From Bacteroidota bacterium (GTDB lineage: Bacteria; Bacteroidota; Rhodothermia; Rhodothermales; UBA10348): 64,000 nucleotides of DNA. Under the pieces are notes generated by a model, which saw nothing but the letters and a program-made list of their open reading frames with translations, did no database searches and was not told the origin of the DNA. The stretch lies in NCBI GenBank assembly GCA_029262835.1, contig JAJCYQ010000023.1, positions 40,767 to 104,766 on the forward strand. The letters run 5' to 3'. The translations under genes and the position numbers were made by a program. Below are positions 43,596 through 51,724 of the stretch, in pieces. Numbering within the stretch: the stretch's first letter is position 1; each line of letters begins with the position of its first letter.

Positions 43596-44555
43596 TCAGA
43601 CCTCCCCGTCAGGTTGTGTGCGGTAGCGTTTCATGCGTGAGAGCAGCTTGGCCGCTGTGATGGCCACAACGAGTGAAATGAATGTCACGATGATGATGGC
43701 AAAAATCAGCTGATTGATCTGCAGCCCCATGAGGGCCACCAGGATGACGGGCGGTACGAGCTGCACCGACGCCGTATTCATGGCAAGCAGCATGACCATG
43801 GAGTTGGTGGCCGTATCTGGATTCGGATTCAGCTTCTGCAGTTCCTCCATGGCCTTGATGCCGAGCGGGGTGGCGGCATTTCCGAGACCGAGCATATTGG
43901 CGGTCAGGTTGAGGACAATCATGCCGAGTGCCGGATGGCCTTTCGGGATTTCAGGGAAGAGCGGACCCAGAATCGGCTGCGTGACGCGGACCACAGTATG
44001 AATAAGGCCGGCGGCTTCGGCAATCTTCAACAGGCCCATCCAGAGGGCAATCACGCCGATGAGGCCAAGAGCGAGGGATACGGCGGTCTCCGCCATGTCA
44101 ATAGCCGCCTGCGCAATGGCCGTCATCTTGACAAACTTCACGTCCGCGAACTGGATAACGGCCGTGGCGGTCGAGTCGGTGTGCGAATCCAGCGCGAGCA
44201 CCGTGCCGCGGAGGTCGTTATCGCGGGGAGAGGTCATGTCGCGGATAGTCGCCCAGGGTTCGGGGACAGAGGCATCGGCCGCAAACCGGAGTTGCATACC
44301 GTCGGCTGTCCGGACCAGCATGCCTTCGTAGGCCCCCGTGGGTGCGGCGTCGACCCCATAGAGCGCCCGGTAGCTGTCGGGCGAAATGCGTACGCGTGCC
44401 GGTTGGCGGCGCTGGGCGGCGTCGCCCTCGACGGCCAGTTCGAGCGTCACGTCCGCGCCATTGCGGTACGTGTCGCGCACGAGGTCGCGTGTATCGTAGA
44501 CGAGGGCGAACACCAGACTCGATATGATGAGTCCGCCCCAGATGTAATTGAGCAT
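43596..44555 (-). CDS. SpmA-like nucleoside-recognition domain membrane protein with an inserted soluble domain
   Basis: 319 aa from ATG 44555 (LNYIWGGLIISSLVFALVYD as TM1). Residues about 30-150 form a soluble insert (VTLELAVEGDAAQRRQPARVRIS...). SpmA-type membrane segments follow: ALGLIGVIALWMGLLKIAEAAG, LNLTANMLGLGNAATPLGIKAMEELQ, NTASVQLVPPVILVALMG. The GLGNAATPLG motif is diagnostic. The ORF-track start at 44717 runs into the intergenic hairpin. It is translated just before the SpmB-like gene. Confidence 0.9.
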   Translation of the reverse strand: MLNYIWGGLIISSLVFALVYDTRDLVRDTYRNGADVTLELAVEGDAAQRRQPARVRISPDSYRALYGVDAAPTGAYEGMLVRTADGMQLRFAADASVPEPWATIRDMTSPRDNDLRGTVLALDSHTDSTATAVIQFADVKFVKMTAIAQAAIDMAETAVSLALGLIGVIALWMGLLKIAEAAGLIHTVVRVTQPILGPLFPEIPKGHPALGMIVLNLTANMLGLGNAATPLGIKAMEELQKLNPNPDTATNSMVMLLAMNTASVQLVPPVILVALMGLQINQLIFAIIIVTFISLVVAITAAKLLSRMKRYRTQPDGEV

Positions 44556-44991
44556 GATCAGGCTGTGGCCGGGTGAGGCCGCAGTATACAGATCACGCGG
44601 TGTTAAGGAAACCGAATTACAACCGATTTCCCGTAGGAGGTCGCCGGAGCAGACCTCATGGCGGACTCCTCTCGAGGGGCCTCGTCGACCGGAATACAAA
44701 ACGGGACCGGTATACAAACCGGCGCGGCCGGGATGGCGGAACCACCCCGGCCGCGCCGGTTTCTGCCGATGAGTGCGCCCGCAGGGTCAGTGCGGACGCG
44801 AGAGGGAATAAGCCGTCGGCTGCAGCGTACCGGTACAGGATCCGGTGATCGCTTCGACCTGTTCCTTTCCTCAGGAGGTACAAATTGTAACATCGGCCGT
44901 CGCGCGTGCAGTTTTAAGTCCCCGTCCAGTTAAGATCCAGAATAAGTGGCCGAAAACGATCCAGAAGCCTCGCCCATACCCTCCCCAGGAC
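44556..44991. other. 436-bp divergent intergenic region rich in hairpins
   Basis: Between the spmA-like gene (minus) and the first GH18-like gene (plus). It contains a short hairpin (AGGTC/GACCT near 44637-44664), the large perfect hairpin listed separately, several CCGGT/ACCGG repeats, and an orphan strong Shine-Dalgarno-like AGGAGG at about 44873 not followed by a usable start codon. ORFs on both strands here mirror each other because of the symmetry and look spurious. Confidence 0.5.
44716..44762. repeat. Perfect 17-bp inverted repeat (strong hairpin) between divergent genes
   Basis: Arms AAACCGGCGCGGCCGGG (44716-44732) and CCCGGCCGCGCCGGTTT (44746-44762) around a 13-nt loop. No long T-run follows on either strand, and neither neighbour ends here, so it is not an ordinary terminator. 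Confidence 0.9.
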
Positions 44992-46125
44992 ATGTCCCGT
45001 TCCACTCATTTCCACTTGCTGCCCGCTTTTCTGTTCGCGCTCGCACTGTCGGCGTGCTCGCAGGATGGCTCGGTAACACCGGAGGACGGTTCCTCCGCGG
45101 ACGATGCGCCAGCGGGCGCCAGTCCTTTCCGCATGCAGGCAGCCGGGTATCATCCGGCATGGATGGGCGACGCTTGGACCACGTATGATTTTGAGTTGCT
45201 GGACGTTCTGTTCTTTTTCGACCTGCCCGTCAGCGCAGATGGTCGCCTCGCCGACCGGCAGGGCTGGCCCCATGCGTGGGTGGGTCTTATTTCCGAGGCC
45301 CAGTCGCACAACGTACCCATCCATCTTACGGTGAGCATTCTGGACGCACATGTTTTCCACGCCGTTTTTTCCTCGGAAGAGCGCGTGGAAGAGCTGATTG
45401 GCGACATTACCGACCTGGCGACGTCCGGCTCCGTGGGCGGTATCCACATGGACGTGGAAGTCTTTGAGCCCGTGACGCCTGAGCTGCGCGGCGCGTATAC
45501 CCGCTTCGTGGCCGAACTGCGTTCGCGGCTCAGGGGTGTCCGCGCCGACCTGGAGCTCAGTGTCTTCCTTGCGGCGCTCGACGTGTCCGATGCCTACGAC
45601 GAGGCGGCGCTCGCTGCCGTCAGCGATTTTGTGGTGGTCCAGGGCTACGACCTGCACTGGCTGACGGGCGATACCGCCGGGCCCCTGTCGCCCATCCGGG
45701 GCTGGCCGGGGAGAAGCTGGGATACCATCCTGGCGCGATACGACGCCCTCGGCATTGGCCGGGACCGGATGCTTTTCTCCGTGCCCTATTATGGCTACGA
45801 ATGGCCCACGGAGGGTCCCGAGCCGGGTGCCCGCACTGAGGCGGTCGGCGCGCTGACCACGTTCGCACCCGCGCTCGCAGGTGTGCCCTCGGCGCGAGAC
45901 GCCGCACAGGTGCACGGTCTGCGCCGCGACGCCGCATCGGGCTCCCCGTGGTACCTGACAGGCGACTCGACCGCATGGCGGCAGGGCTGGTTCGAGGACG
46001 CCGAATCGCTCGGCCGGAAATACGACTTTGTGAAGCAGGAGCGCCTCGCGGGCGTCGCCATTTTTCCCCTCTCCTACGGCGACCAGTCGCTCGACAGTAC
46101 GCTCCGCGCAGCGAGGTGGCCATGA
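44992..46125 (+). CDS. GH18-like lipoprotein, first of a tandem paralogous pair
   Basis: 377 aa from ATG 44992. The signal FHLLPAFLFALALSAC ends in a lipobox. The mature part opens AAGYHPAWMGDAWTTYDFELLDVLFFF. It carries GGIHMDVEVFEP where GH18 enzymes have DxxDxDxE: the final D-x-E is kept but the preceding Asp is His. Later motifs VVVQGYDLHWLTG and FSVPYYGYEWPTEG match GH18 barrels, as does QGWFEDAESLGRKYDFV near the end. It may hydrolyse or bind beta-1,4-GlcNAc-type glycans (chitin or peptidoglycan) at the envelope. Its stop overlaps the start of the second copy by 4 nt. Confidence 0.82.
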   Translation: MSRSTHFHLLPAFLFALALSACSQDGSVTPEDGSSADDAPAGASPFRMQAAGYHPAWMGDAWTTYDFELLDVLFFFDLPVSADGRLADRQGWPHAWVGLISEAQSHNVPIHLTVSILDAHVFHAVFSSEERVEELIGDITDLATSGSVGGIHMDVEVFEPVTPELRGAYTRFVAELRSRLRGVRADLELSVFLAALDVSDAYDEAALAAVSDFVVVQGYDLHWLTGDTAGPLSPIRGWPGRSWDTILARYDALGIGRDRMLFSVPYYGYEWPTEGPEPGARTEAVGALTTFAPALAGVPSARDAAQVHGLRRDAASGSPWYLTGDSTAWRQGWFEDAESLGRKYDFVKQERLAGVAIFPLSYGDQSLDSTLRAARWP

Positions 46126-47240
46126 GGCGGCTTACACCCATTTTTTTCCTGTGGATGCTCTCGTGGAGCGCAAACTGGAGTGTACCGGCCCGGGGACAGG
46201 ATGCTCCGCCAGCCGGGGATACCTCACGGGCGCCGCTCGTGGCCGGCTACTACGCCTGGTGGATGACCGATGCGTGGACAGAGATGGATCTCAGCCTCTA
46301 TGACCGGATCATGTTCTTCACAACGCGAGTCGACTCGAGCGGCTTCATCCTGACCCGGAATGGGTGGCCGGATGCCTGGCAGGACTTTCGTACGGCCGCT
46401 GACAGCGTGGGTACGCGGCTTGTGCCAACCGTTGCCATGATGGAAGCGGAAACCATCCTGCCGGTCTTCGCCGACAGTGTGCGCTGGCAGCGCCTGGTGC
46501 AGGATATCGTGCGCATGGTGGACGAGGCCGACAGCCCGGGACTGCACCTGGACGTCGAGCTCTTCGAGCCGGCTCCGGACGCGACTATTGGCGGTTTCCA
46601 CGCGTTCCTGGCGGCGCTGCGCAGGGCGCTGCCAGCCGAAAAAGAAATCTCGGCGTTTGCACCCGCGTTTGATGTAAGCCGGATGTATGGCCTGGACGTC
46701 ATTGCGCCCCATATAGATATGTTCTATGTGCAGGGGTACGACATTCACTGGTTGACGGGGCCCACGGCAGGACCCGTTGCCCCGCTCAAGGCGTGGGAAG
46801 GGCGCTCGTGGAAGGATATCGTGGCGCGCTACCGCGCGGCAGGCATTGAAGATGCCCGCCTTGTCATGACAGTACCATACTACGGGTACGAGTGGCCGGT
46901 CGAGCATACTGGATATGGCGCACCGACAACTGGTGACGGCAGGATCCTGACCTGGGCCCGGGTCGACAGTCTGCGACTTCCCGATCTTCGTCTTTCGGTC
47001 GAAGCGCGTCTCGATAAGCTGGCCGTCCTGCGCGACACGTTGTCGGGCAGTCCGTTCTACACGCGCGCCGATTCGGCGGGCGTCTACCAGGGCTGGTTCG
47101 AGGATGCCGAAAGCCTCGGCGACAAACTGGACTACGTGGGTCGCGAGCGGCTGGGAGGCGTTGCCGTTTTCCTGATGGGATACGACAACGGGCAGTTCAC
47201 TCCGCTTCTGGAGGCTTTCCAGGAGCGCAGAACTCGGTAA
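46122..47240 (+). CDS. GH18-like exported protein, second of the pair
   Basis: 372 aa from ATG 46122 (ATGA overlap with the first gene). Sec-type signal (IFFLWMLSWSANWSVPARGQD), no lipobox Cys. Same architecture as its neighbour: VAGYYAWWMTDAWTEMDLSLYDRIMFF, PGLHLDVELFEP (again HxDxE), YVQGYDIHWLTG, TVPYYGYEWPVEH and QGWFEDAESLGDKLDYV. It is predicted periplasmic or secreted while copy 1 is lipid-anchored, suggesting paired deployment on the same substrate. Its 3' end overlaps the convergent epimerase gene by 44 bp. Confidence 0.82.
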   Translation: MRRLTPIFFLWMLSWSANWSVPARGQDAPPAGDTSRAPLVAGYYAWWMTDAWTEMDLSLYDRIMFFTTRVDSSGFILTRNGWPDAWQDFRTAADSVGTRLVPTVAMMEAETILPVFADSVRWQRLVQDIVRMVDEADSPGLHLDVELFEPAPDATIGGFHAFLAALRRALPAEKEISAFAPAFDVSRMYGLDVIAPHIDMFYVQGYDIHWLTGPTAGPVAPLKAWEGRSWKDIVARYRAAGIEDARLVMTVPYYGYEWPVEHTGYGAPTTGDGRILTWARVDSLRLPDLRLSVEARLDKLAVLRDTLSGSPFYTRADSAGVYQGWFEDAESLGDKLDYVGRERLGGVAVFLMGYDNGQFTPLLEAFQERRTR

Positions 47241-47610
47241 GGACGCCACCGGCATCCTTCGGGTGGACGAAAAAAATCAGCTTGCCGTCGGCGCCCGCTT
47301 TCGGCGCGTCACTGAGCGGCCTGAGACCCTGCTGCCGTACGCGTTCCATCATCCCGTCCGCATTCTCCACGGCGAATGCGAGATGGTGAAGGCCTGGGCC
47401 CCGCTTTTCGATGTGCCGGGCAATGGCACTCTCGGCGGATGTCGCCTCGAGGAGTTCAATCTTGGTGCCGCCCGCATCCAGGAAATACGTGCGTACGCCC
47501 TCGGAGGGGACTTCTTCTACTTTGTATGGAGCGATGCCGAAAAGAAGCCGATAGCGTTCCAGGTCGGCCTCAATGTCGGCGCTGGCTATGCCAATGTGTT
47601 CGAGCTGCAT
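47197..47610 (-). CDS. mce: Methylmalonyl-CoA epimerase
   Basis: 137 aa, typical length, VOC fold. LEHIGIASADIEADLERYRLLFG at the N-terminus, KIELLEATSAESAIARHIEKRGPGLHHLAFAVEN in the middle and IFFVHPKDAGGVLTEFC at the end provide the metal-binding His/Glu residues. Reaction: (S)- to (R)-methylmalonyl-CoA, part of propionate/succinate interconversion. Convergent overlap with the GH18-like gene; divergent from the CDF gene. Confidence 0.94.
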   Translation of the reverse strand: MQLEHIGIASADIEADLERYRLLFGIAPYKVEEVPSEGVRTYFLDAGGTKIELLEATSAESAIARHIEKRGPGLHHLAFAVENADGMMERVRQQGLRPLSDAPKAGADGKLIFFVHPKDAGGVLTEFCAPGKPPEAE

Positions 47611-47693
47611 GGTGAAAGCGAAAACCTGCGGGGGTTCTGGTCGTCAGACTGTAGATTACGTCAACCACCTCCGGTTATCCAGGTTCATTTCCC

Positions 47694-48650
47694 ATGCATG
47701 TCGTTCTGACGGAAAAAGATTACCAGCGCCCGGTCATGCTGGCCAGTCTCCTGGTAGCTCTGGTCATGCTCGTCGGCAAGCTCACGGCGTGGAGCATTAC
47801 CGGGTCGGCCGCCATTTTCTCGGACGCGCTGGAGTCTGTAATTCACCTGTTTGCGACCGGTTTTGCCGGCTACAGCCTGTGGCTTTCGCAGCAGCCAGCC
47901 GACGCAGGACACCCGTACGGGCATGGCAAGGTGGCGTATTTCTCTTCTGGTTTCGAAGGGGCACTGATTGCCATCGCAGCCATATCCATCCTCTATACAG
48001 CCATCGTAGACTTGATTACGGGGCCCGAACTGCAGCGCCTCGGCGTTGGCCTGTGGATCACGGGCGGCCTGGCGGCAGTGAACCTGGTGCTCGGCGGCGT
48101 GCTCGTACGAACGGGGCGGAAGCACCGGAGCGTGGTGCTCGAGGCCAATGGGCACCATGTGCTTACGGACGTCTGGACCAGTGTCGGCGTGCTCATCGGA
48201 CTCGGGCTTGTCATGCTTACTGGCTGGCTGTGGCTCGACCCTGTGGTTGCCATTCTCGTGGCGCTGAATATTCTCTGGACAGCGCTTTCGCTTGTGAGGC
48301 GCTCCGTGCATGGTCTCATGGAGGCGGCTGACCCCGAGGAAACAGAGCGGATCCGGACGCTGCTCGACAGGGCCGTGGAGAAAGAAGTCGTTGAAGGCTA
48401 CCATCAGCTCCGCCACAGGCGCATCAACCATGAAGTTTGGATTGAATACCACCTGCTGTTCGAGAGTGGAATGAGTGTGATGGATGCGCACGATCGCAGC
48501 CACCGCGTTGAAGATGCCCTTCACAAGCTGTTTCCGGGAGACAGTGTGGTCATTACGGCCCACCTTGAACCTTCAGCGCATGACGAGGCGCACCAGGACC
48601 GGCGCCCGGAGCCGGTCGATGTGCTTGGACCACAGGACGACGGGCAATAG
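47694..48650 (+). CDS. Cation diffusion facilitator (CDF) family divalent-metal transporter
   Basis: 318 aa. About six TM helices. TM2 carries SAAIFSDALESVIHLF and TM5 HHVLTDVWTSVGVLIG, the paired metal-binding sites of CDF proteins; HPYGHGKVAYFS is the conserved loop after TM2. The cytoplasmic C-terminal domain (residues about 215-295) ends in a hydrophilic tail. It exports Zn2+, Fe2+ or similar by proton antiport. The next gene, an FAD oxidoreductase, starts one base after its stop. Confidence 0.93.
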   Translation: MHVVLTEKDYQRPVMLASLLVALVMLVGKLTAWSITGSAAIFSDALESVIHLFATGFAGYSLWLSQQPADAGHPYGHGKVAYFSSGFEGALIAIAAISILYTAIVDLITGPELQRLGVGLWITGGLAAVNLVLGGVLVRTGRKHRSVVLEANGHHVLTDVWTSVGVLIGLGLVMLTGWLWLDPVVAILVALNILWTALSLVRRSVHGLMEAADPEETERIRTLLDRAVEKEVVEGYHQLRHRRINHEVWIEYHLLFESGMSVMDAHDRSHRVEDALHKLFPGDSVVITAHLEPSAHDEAHQDRRPEPVDVLGPQDDGQ

Positions 48651-48651
48651 C

Positions 48652-50064
48652 ATGCGAGCCGACCACCAGACGGATCTGTTGATAGTTGGAGGAACGGCGG
48701 CGGGTACGGCAGCGGCGGCGGCGGCGCGCCGGGCGGCGCCCGGCGCGCGCATTCTGCTCGTTGACAAGGGCTATGACCTGGCCTATTCGACCTGCGAGCT
48801 CCCCATGTTCGCCGGTGGACAGATTGACCGGGAAGAGGCGCTCCTGCGCTACACACCGGATGCTTTTTCGGAGACGTTCGGTGTGGACGTGTGGACAGGC
48901 GCCGAGGTGACCGGGTTCGGGGCGCGCGAGAGGACGGCGCTCCTGGCCGATGGGCGCACCGTCCGGTGGCAGCGCCTCATCCTGGCCGTCGGCGCGCGGG
49001 CACGAGTACCGGAATATCTGGCGTCGGCGCCTCATACACCGGGCCCGCAAGGACCTGCCGGTCCGGGTGTCTTCGTTCTCCGGACGCTCGACGATGCCCG
49101 GCGCATCAGGGAGCGCTTTGCCACCGATCCGCCGGCCCACGTGGTGGTCGTTGGCGCCGGATATACCGGGTTGGAGGCGGCCGCGGCGCTCGGCCACGAC
49201 ACGCGTGTGAGTATCGTGGCGCCTGCTGGGCGGCTGTTGCCGTCCGGGCTTTCGGAGCCGCTCTCCCGCGTCGTGGCCGAGCGCCTCACGGCGGGCGGCC
49301 GGATCCTCGTCCGGGCCGCCCGCGCGACGGGGCTCGACAGAGCCCCGGACGGCCGCCCCCTTGCCGTTCGGACCGACGACGGTGAAAAAATAGGCTGTGG
49401 CGCTGTCATTCTGGCCACCGGCATCGCGCCCAATACGGAGGTCGCCGCCGCGCTCGGGCTGCGGCTCGGGGACGAGGGCGCCGTGCGCGTGACGACGGCC
49501 ATGCGGACCAACAAGCCGCACATCTGGGCGGCGGGCGACTGCGCCGCCATTCCGGAAGCCATTACCGGGAGGCCCCGCTGGATTCCTCTCGCCATGAACG
49601 CGTTTCGCACGGGGCGCGTGGCCGGGCGGAATGCGGTCTTCTCGCTCGCACCCTCCGGTGGCCGCCCGGCCACTCTCGAGCCGGCCGTGGCCGCCTTCGC
49701 CGTCCGGCTGGCCGGAGTCGATATGGCCCACGCCGGGCTGCGCCTGGAAGAAGCCCTCGACGCCGGATTCACCGCCGAGGCCGTGGACATCGTCGGCGCC
49801 AGCCATTCGCGCACGCTCGGCGGCGAAGACGTGCATGTACGCGTGGTCTTTGATCGGCGGCAGGGCCGGCTTCTTGGTGCAGAAACCGTGGGACCGCCCG
49901 GCAGCGCACTGCGCATGAACACGGTAGCGGCCCTTGTCAGGCTCGGCGCCAGCATCCACGACCTCGAAGCATCGGACACCGTCTACCATCCGGACATTTC
50001 GCCCCTGCACGATCCGCTCCGGGTGGCGGCGCGTTCCGCCCAGAAGCAGCTCCGTGCCCGTTGA
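48652..50064 (+). CDS. FAD-dependent pyridine nucleotide-disulfide oxidoreductase (CoA-disulfide reductase/NADH oxidase-like)
   Basis: 470 aa from ATG 48652. FAD motif: LLIVGGTAAGTAAAAAARRA. A single redox Cys lies in YSTCELPMFAGGQI at about residue 45, the position used by CoA-disulfide reductases and Nox enzymes. NAD(P) motif: HVVVVGAGYTGLEAAAALG. Second FAD motif: PHIWAAGDCA. The C-terminal dimerisation domain ends NTVAALVRLGASIHDLEASDTVYHPDISPLHDPL. No fused rhodanese domain. Likely redox substrate unresolved. Coupled with the CDF gene. Confidence 0.9.
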   Translation: MRADHQTDLLIVGGTAAGTAAAAAARRAAPGARILLVDKGYDLAYSTCELPMFAGGQIDREEALLRYTPDAFSETFGVDVWTGAEVTGFGARERTALLADGRTVRWQRLILAVGARARVPEYLASAPHTPGPQGPAGPGVFVLRTLDDARRIRERFATDPPAHVVVVGAGYTGLEAAAALGHDTRVSIVAPAGRLLPSGLSEPLSRVVAERLTAGGRILVRAARATGLDRAPDGRPLAVRTDDGEKIGCGAVILATGIAPNTEVAAALGLRLGDEGAVRVTTAMRTNKPHIWAAGDCAAIPEAITGRPRWIPLAMNAFRTGRVAGRNAVFSLAPSGGRPATLEPAVAAFAVRLAGVDMAHAGLRLEEALDAGFTAEAVDIVGASHSRTLGGEDVHVRVVFDRRQGRLLGAETVGPPGSALRMNTVAALVRLGASIHDLEASDTVYHPDISPLHDPLRVAARSAQKQLRAR

Positions 50065-50129
50065 CGCGCCCCGGCGCATCTCCCCGAACCCCCTCCCAGA
50101 TCCAACCGAATCCAAACGAGCAAACCCCC

Positions 50130-51557
50130 GTGGGCATACACGCAAGAAAAGAAGCCGTCCAGCAACTCCTCCGCGATGAAGCCTCGGGCGCCTACGCCGG
50201 GCACGCCCGGCGGCAGCAGGGGGGAGTCGCCGCCGATGAGCGGCAGATCACCGACCTCGTATCGGGCGTCGTGCGCTGGCGGCGCCGGCTCGATTTTATT
50301 GTCGACGCGTTCTACAGGGGCCAGCCGGACAAACTCGACCCCCGGATCCGCATGGTTCTGAGGATGGGGCTGTACGATCTTATCGTGGCCGAAACGCCGC
50401 CACACGCGGCGGTGCATGAGGCCGTTGGCGTCGCGCGGGAGCTTGTGCACAAAGGGGCGGCAGGACTCGTCAACGGAGTGCTCCGCGCCGTGCTCCGCGC
50501 GCCCCGGCTACCCGTGCCCACGACCGGTTCGCGCCCGCGCGATCTGGCCATATGGTATTCCCACCCCGACTGGATGGTCGAGCGCTGGTTCTGGCGCTGG
50601 CCTGAAGAGGAGGTGGTCCCACTACTCGAATACAACAACGCCCGGCCCTGGTGGAGTATCCACGATACAGGGCTGACGGAATCGGACCTGGCCGCGCTGG
50701 GCGAGGAGGGAGAGGACTACGCCGAATCGACCCGCGTACCCGGATTCCTGCGGGCCCGTGCCACGCAGGGACTCGTTCGCAGTGGCGCACTCACCGGCGG
50801 CCGTGCCCGTGTGCAGGACGAAGCCGCAGCCCTCGTTGTCCACGCGTTCCTGGATGTGTTGCAGCCGACCGGGCAGACACCGCCCTCCGGATCTTCGTCC
50901 ACGGACATTCCTCCCGAAGCGTCGGAGTCGGACGCGCGTCCGACCGACCGTCTGCTCCTGGACGTCTGCGCTGCCCCGGGCGGCAAGGCGGTCTACGCCG
51001 CGCTCCTTGCCCACAAACCCCTGCGTGTCATGGCCACCGACCTGCACGCCGGCCGCACCCGCCTCATTGGGCGGCTCGCCGCCTCACACAGCCTCGCGCC
51101 CAATGCACCGGGCCACGGAGCCGCGCCGGGCACGCGCGTCGAAACCCGCGTCATGGATGCCAAAACGCCTGACGAGGACCTCGTGGGGCGCGCCGACGTC
51201 GTACTCGTGGATGCCCCCTGTTCCGGGCTTGGCGTGCTTGCGCGCCGCGCCGATGCCCGATGGAAGCGCACTGAAGAAGATGTTCAGACGCTTATTACGT
51301 TGCAGGCCGACATACTTGACGGCGCCGCGCGGTGCGTGCGGCCGGGCGGCGTGCTCATTTACAGCACCTGTACGATCGAGCCGGAAGAAAACCAGCTGCA
51401 GGTCGAAGCCTTCCTTCAGCGGCACGAGGACTTCGCACGCGAGCCCATACCGTCAACATTTCCCGGCCCCGTCACAGAGGACGGTGACTACCTCAGTCTG
51501 CCGCAGCACACGGGCATGGATGGGGCCTACGCGGCCCGCCTGCGGCTCCGGAAATAA
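50130..51557 (+). CDS. rsmB: 16S rRNA (cytosine-C5)-methyltransferase RsmB
   Basis: 475 aa from the GTG at 50130; a TTG at 50061 overlapping the previous stop is the alternative start (498 aa), and neither has a strong ribosome site. The N-terminal NusB-like domain (residues 1-135; ARKEAVQQLLRDE, PPHAAVHEAVGVARELVHKGAAGLVNGVLR) is typical of RsmB. The methyltransferase domain has LLLDVCAAPGGKAVYAA, LVDAPCSGLGVLARRADARW and LIYSTCTIEPEENQLQVEAFL with both catalytic-region cysteines. It modifies C967 (E. coli numbering). A 31-bp palindrome begins at its stop codon. Confidence 0.93.
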   Translation: MGIHARKEAVQQLLRDEASGAYAGHARRQQGGVAADERQITDLVSGVVRWRRRLDFIVDAFYRGQPDKLDPRIRMVLRMGLYDLIVAETPPHAAVHEAVGVARELVHKGAAGLVNGVLRAVLRAPRLPVPTTGSRPRDLAIWYSHPDWMVERWFWRWPEEEVVPLLEYNNARPWWSIHDTGLTESDLAALGEEGEDYAESTRVPGFLRARATQGLVRSGALTGGRARVQDEAAALVVHAFLDVLQPTGQTPPSGSSSTDIPPEASESDARPTDRLLLDVCAAPGGKAVYAALLAHKPLRVMATDLHAGRTRLIGRLAASHSLAPNAPGHGAAPGTRVETRVMDAKTPDEDLVGRADVVLVDAPCSGLGVLARRADARWKRTEEDVQTLITLQADILDGAARCVRPGGVLIYSTCTIEPEENQLQVEAFLQRHEDFAREPIPSTFPGPVTEDGDYLSLPQHTGMDGAYAARLRLRK

Positions 51558-51583
51558 ATGTAACAATAATTGTTACATTTATT
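51553..51583. promoter_or_regulatory. 31-bp perfect AT-rich palindrome at the rsmB stop
   Basis: Arms AATAAATGTAACAAT (51553-51567) and ATTGTTACATTTATT (51569-51583) around one central A. It includes the rsmB stop codon TAA. It could be a terminator stem, but it is AT-rich with no T-run; the core TGTAACAAT/ATTGTTACA looks operator-like. The strongly AT-rich composition stands out in a high-GC window. Confidence 0.6.
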
Positions 51584-51656
51584 CGACCAGTTTCGGACCA
51601 GCGCAGAGGGCAAATCGGTGTCCCTGTCGAAACCTGCGCGGATATGGGGCATACGC

Positions 51657-51710
51657 CCCGAAATCCGGCTACCCGAAATCCGGCTACCCGGTATCTGATT
51701 ACCCGGAAAC
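51657..51710 (+). repeat. 15-bp tandem repeats in the leader of the second PorV-like gene
   Basis: Two exact units CCCGAAATCCGGCTA (51657-51671, 51672-51686), then a diverged unit (CCCGGTATCTGATTA, 51687-51701) and a partial fourth. They end about 15 bp before the ATG at 51725, so they form the untranslated leader or carry the promoter. Confidence 0.85.
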
Positions 51711-51724
51711 CCTTGCCATACGCC

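Noticed and set aside
44603-44933. Small ORFs of 75-96 aa on both strands around the large hairpin
   Set aside because: They mirror one another because the DNA is nearly symmetric there and show no coding features.
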